From Eleusine coracana subsp. coracana (Eukaryota; Streptophyta; Magnoliopsida; Poales; Poaceae), in the NCBI GenBank assembly GCA_032690845.1, contig CM064417.1, positions 10,322,501-10,386,500 of the forward strand: a DNA stretch of 64,000 bases. Reading direction: 5' to 3'. The notes under the pieces were generated by a model. The model had not been told where the DNA came from and made no database searches. It worked only from the letters and a program-made list of their open reading frames with translations. The position numbers and the translations under genes were made by a program. Below, piece by piece: positions 60,701 through 64,000 of the stretch (position 1 is its first letter; the number at the start of each line of letters is the position of its first letter).

Positions 60701-61407
60701 ATGAATCTACTAAACTTTGGAGTTTGGAAAGAAAAACTGAAACAAAAAGAGAGAGCTGGACATATCAGAGTGTAGTGTACTATGCAAATAATAGTTCATA
60801 TTTAACGCAATACTTGAAGAGAACGGTAGAGGATTCGAAGTAATCGGGATTTGGGATCATCCTTCTCCTTACTAAGATAAATGTAGCACTTCTAAGCAAT
60901 AATTCCTACCGCTCTGCAGCGATCCGTGTGCTCCATGGAACGGCAAGAGTGCGAAAGAAGCAAACAAACACGAGCTCATTCATGGAGGCAATTCACCAAC
61001 TACAACGCAGAGCGGAAAATCTCTACCGAACAACATAAGCAGAGAAATAGAATCGAGACACGATGAAAAATCTCACCTTTCTTGCGCTCGGCGCGGCCAT
61101 TCGCCGAGCAGGACGCGTGCGCGGGGTCGTCGGACACGTACCCCTCTCCCCCTCCCCTGGCCCCGCCTGCTCCTCCCGCCGGCGGCGAAGAGCCACCGGA
61201 CCCGCCCCCGAGCGACGACGCGATGCAGCTCATGCTGGCGCTCTTCTTCATCGCCGCCGGCGCCGGCGCCGACGTGAGGCGCACGCCGAACAGCCTCACC
61301 CCGCCGCCGCCGCCGGAGCGAGTGGGGCAGGTGCGCGCGTTGTGGCCGTTGTTGCTGCAGTGCGAGCATCGCCGCGTCATCCCCGCCGGCGCGGGGAGCT
61401 CTGGCAC
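57769..61407 (-). CDS. MYB-related (SHAQKYF) transcription factor, KUA1/MYBS3 type
   Basis: Exons 61407-61077, 58697-58489 and 58323-57769 (minus strand) join in frame. ATG 61380 gives the family-typical start MTRRCSHC and 355 aa; the upstream in-frame ATG at 61407 would add nine residues (MPELPAPAG). Numbered from 61380: a CCHC zinc knuckle C5-x2-C8-x4-H13-x4-C18; a polyglycine run; RLFGV (29-33), a repression-type R/KLFGV motif; a glycine/serine-rich linker; and a single MYB repeat from about 102 (WTEEEHRMF...) with SHAQKYF at 143-149. A basic RRKRRSS follows, a likely nuclear signal. The C-terminal half is Ser/Pro-rich. Relatives bind I-box/TATCCA-type elements and act in sugar, growth and senescence responses; the target here is inference. 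Intron 1 is 2379 bp. Confidence 0.93.
59808..59880. mobile_element. Half of a Stowaway-like element in MYB intron 1
   Basis: CTCCCCCTGTCCCAAAATAA followed by TTGCATTTCTAGAGTTGG matches a Stowaway left end. No matching right end was found nearby, so only part of an element remains. Confidence 0.45.
59913..60030. repeat. Short tandem duplication in MYB intron 1
   Basis: GGAAGCAAGATAATTTGCAT at 59913 recurs at 59968. Both continue through ATAACCAT(T)A(A)GCACAGCTGAT to CACCAAACA; the second copy has about six extra bases. Confidence 0.88.
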
Positions 61408-61541
61408 GTGCCTCGGGGCTTGGTACGCGTGTGCTTTGTACGTGCGACCAGCAGCGAGCGTACTGTACCAAATGCGATGCCGAGTGCTCTGGCTTTTGCT
61501 CTCCTCTGTCTACTTTGTCCAAAGGAAGTGATATTTTGGGA

Positions 61542-61551
61542 GTATTTAAAA
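61542..61551 (-). promoter_or_regulatory. Possible TATA-like box of the MYB gene
   Basis: The minus strand reads TTTTAAATAC about 140 bp upstream of the ATG at 61407. It is only a weak match, and the transcription start is unknown. Confidence 0.3.
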
Positions 61552-61661
61552 GGACAGGATGAGACGAAATGACAATAACGACCAGCACAGCACCTACCTT
61601 CCCTCGGGCCGGTAATGGATGGCGGTAAACTCAGAACGCGGGCAAACCGCTGGACCAGTTC

Positions 61662-61977
61662 CTGTTTGTTGGATTTGTTTGGAACATAAGAATGTGTTTA
61701 ATCTAACGTCAGTTTGAATAAGTCAAATTCAATCTATTTTTTCTTTCTCTTCACTATTTTTCTTCCTCAATATTTACATTACGAACCATTTAAGTATTAT
61801 AAAAGTCTGGTCTCTGTTTGTTGGATCATAAGTTTTTTTTTTTGGTTTCAAAACATAGGGACGTGTTTAATCTAACATCATTTTTACAAGTCAAATTCAA
61901 TCTAATTTTTCCTTCTCTTCATTATTTTTCTTCCTCTATATTCATGTATTTGCATTTAAGTGTTTTGAAACTTGTAA
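61662..61977. repeat. Imperfect 152-bp tandem duplication in the MYB upstream region
   Basis: CTGTTTGTTGGAT at 61662 recurs at 61814. Both copies continue through GTGTTTAATCTAAC and AAGTCAAATTCAATCTA to CTTCACTATTTTTCTTCCTC-like sequence, with several substitutions and one poly-T expansion. Confidence 0.88.
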
Positions 61978-62230
61978 CAAGTAGTATATGCGTACACTAG
62001 CAAAGTCAGCTTGAACCAAGCAGTCGTGTTGTTGGTGTGTACAGAGTCAAACGTTAGGGGAAAATTAGCACAAACAAGAGAGGACGGAGCCCATGTTGAC
62101 TTGTACCTATCTAGTTTCCTCCATGAATGTATGGTGCCCTATAATTTTTTTCGATAATTCGTTGAAAAGTAACTCCTAGTGGTAAGTTTAGCACGAGGTG
62201 GATGAATTGGCCCTATTAATATAATCAAGG

Positions 62231-62392
62231 TTGAAGCTACCAAGTCAATGAACTAATTAAAAGATAATCCATTTGCGTTTAGTTAAGACATCTTTCCCCG
62301 TCGCTTTTGATTTCATTAGGAGGAAAAACCCGACCAAGTCCATGAACTAAAAACAAAATATATTTCTCTTTAGTTAAGGCATCTTTCCACAC
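62231..62392. repeat. Imperfect tandem duplication (about 94 bp)
   Basis: ACCAAGTCAATGAACTAA near 62239 and ACCAAGTCCATGAACTAA near 62333 each lead into TTAGTTAAGACATCTTTCC or TTAGTTAAGGCATCTTTCC. Confidence 0.75.
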
Positions 62393-64000
62393 ATTCCAAG
62401 ATGTACATATGACAACTGTTCCTTGCATATCTCCGATCCTCTACTACTAACCAGGCAATATATATGGAGTCAAATATACTGATCATTCTGCAGCTCGATC
62501 AACAAACTTTAATGGACCAATGATGGTGGCAATGCATTTTGCAATTTAGTTGCTTTAACTCCTCACTTTCGTTGTGATTATAAAGTGAGACGCACCAGGC
62601 TCACGCACTCGCGAGTGTGCCTCCTCGTTTCACATATGCGAATATGCCATAGCCCCGAAGGAGAATGAGCTGGCAAGCTTGAGTGTTAAAACCACCGAGA
62701 ATTTAATTTGATCGTGTGCATGTAAGAATTGCGCCGCCCCATCGAGAGAGGGTGAACAGGAGCACGCAACACCGTATCCGCTACGGATCGTCCCATCCTG
62801 CCAGAACAGAAGTGAGAAGACAGACGCGGGACCCGGGAGGGGGGGGGGGGGGGGGGGCATTTCGGGGCAGTCGCCCGCCCGCTCGATCTCGCGCGAAATC
62901 ACGAGGACGGCACCGCCGCACCACGTGAGCGGAGTGGACGGTGCTGGGGAGTTTTCGCGCTTCCGAGGCGATAAGGGACCGGCTTTATTAATTTCATCTA
63001 AAATTTCATAAACAGTAGTTAAAATATTGTTTATTTAAGGATGTTTTAGTGATAATAGAGAGGTCATGCCCACCTTCGGTCATAACTAAGCTTCGCCACT
63101 GGGTGGTGGGGAGCTCCGTCTTACATCGCCTTTGGGGTTGGGGATGTTTCGTCTCGCTTACCATCCGTAACTTTTCTCTCAGTTTCGTACAAGACGCGTT
63201 GCTACAGATAGTACACATTGACATTGCGAGTCGTCGTCGTCGGAGCGCAAATTCTTCTCTCAGTGCACACTACGCAGAGCAGAGCAGAGCAGTAGTAGTA
63301 GTACATCATCAGTTGGACTCGATGTTCAATGCAACTATATATCGATTAGGTTAAGATCAGTTCATTTTTGGAGAAAAAGCTCATACCGGCTCCAAGAAAG
63401 TCCAAACTGCGTAGCTTTTTTAGTCCACTACCTATCCTGATAGATCCAATGGAGGTCATGTTCAAACCCAAAATGACCATGACATGCCTATCACCTTAGC
63501 GAAAATGGAGGCTCCATGTGTCTCCTCCTGTTCAACGTCAAATCATCGCCCAGGTATCCACAATCTTTGGTACCCATACAAAGCTGGACAGTTTATTATT
63601 TATGAGAAGAGAGGTTACTTCCAAACGAAGGAGTGCGTCTTTCTGCTTTCTGGCACCTTGTAGGAAAGCAACGCGCTCCTCCACTCCCGACGTCCACGTC
63701 GCTTTCTCAATCTTGTCTCTCTCTTTACCTCTCTCGGTCTCCTCGGATCAGATGCAGAGGATCGGGTCGTGCTTCCTCGCTAATCATGTGATTGTTGTTT
63801 ATCTTATCTCGTAACTAGATCCGGCACAGGTGTCCGGTCCCAAGCAGCGTGCATCTGGACCATAAAAAGGCAGCTGTGTGGAGCATATGCGAAAGGGATT
63901 GGTCGAGATGCAGCGCGATTCGCGAACGTCCAAACAGTGTCCGCGGTGGGTTGATTGGACGTCAAATCATGTGGAGCAGTAACATTATTTGTCCCCAACG

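Larger units (their letters stand above)
61552..64000. other. Intergenic region upstream of the MYB gene
   Basis: No gene was recognised. It contains two imperfect tandem duplications (61662-61977 and 62231-62392), a poly-G tract near 62838-62857, and an AGAGC/AGT trinucleotide run near 63278-63303. The left part is the likely MYB promoter. A CACGTG core lies near 62922, too far for a confident link to the gene. Confidence 0.6.

Noticed and set aside
61063..61572. ORFs opposite and beside MYB exon 1
   Set aside because: GC-rich shadows of a glycine-rich exon; no similarity.

Overview
The window is plant nuclear DNA, almost certainly from a grass and most probably rice (Oryza). This rests on the protein families, the GC-rich first exons with GT/AG introns, Stowaway miniature elements, and LTR elements resembling known rice families (RIRE2/Dasheng-like, a large non-autonomous LARD, copia). 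Assignment to Oryza, and to the chromosome 1 region that carries the CKX1-type gene, is inference from recognition and was not checked by a search. No rRNA, CRISPR or convincing tRNA was seen.

Layout. Positions 1-22347 are a nest of transposable elements. A LARD-type LTR element (1-7298, left end outside the window) abuts a decayed minus-strand gypsy element (RIRE2-like; pol, protease and gag remnants, right LTR ending at 15413). That gypsy element is split by a second defective gypsy element (8995-13292) with a perfect 5-bp target duplication. To the right is an antisense ORF of a third, Tat-like element, itself split by an Ac-like hAT element (15702-16429) and a PIF/Harbinger element (17859-21525). 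The nest ends in a plus-strand LTR at about 21619-22347. The PIF/Harbinger transposase is the one transposon gene here that can be spliced into an apparently intact ORF.

Positions 22348-27740 are intergenic, with a 185-bp tandem duplication and one Stowaway element. Positions 27741-40360 hold a large plus-strand gene of 22 coding exons. Its coding length is 4302 nt (1433 aa), and it encodes a glycine-rich, cysteine-rich multi-pass membrane protein of unknown function. Its introns carry RTE-type LINE tails and simple repeats. Positions 41596-43577 are the 3' end of a minus-strand copia element. It lies directly upstream of a 5'-truncated ZFWD-type WD40 gene (44185-46322).

A complete cytokinin dehydrogenase gene of CKX1 type (two coding exons, 528 aa) lies on the minus strand at 47327-49444. 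About 8.3 kb of intergenic DNA follows, with a CACTA terminus, MITE-like sequences and short duplications. A minus-strand MYB-related transcription factor of KUA1/MYBS3 type (three exons) occupies 57769-61407. The rest, to 64000, is intergenic. The genes are independent plant genes and not an operon. The only functional theme is that a hormone-degrading enzyme and a transcriptional regulator happen to be neighbours. I found no convincing unknown multi-gene system. The items most worth following up are the intact PIF transposase, the repeated GCCGATG/CATCGGC motif in the LARD, the antisense ORF beside an LTR, and the uncharacterised glycine-rich membrane protein.
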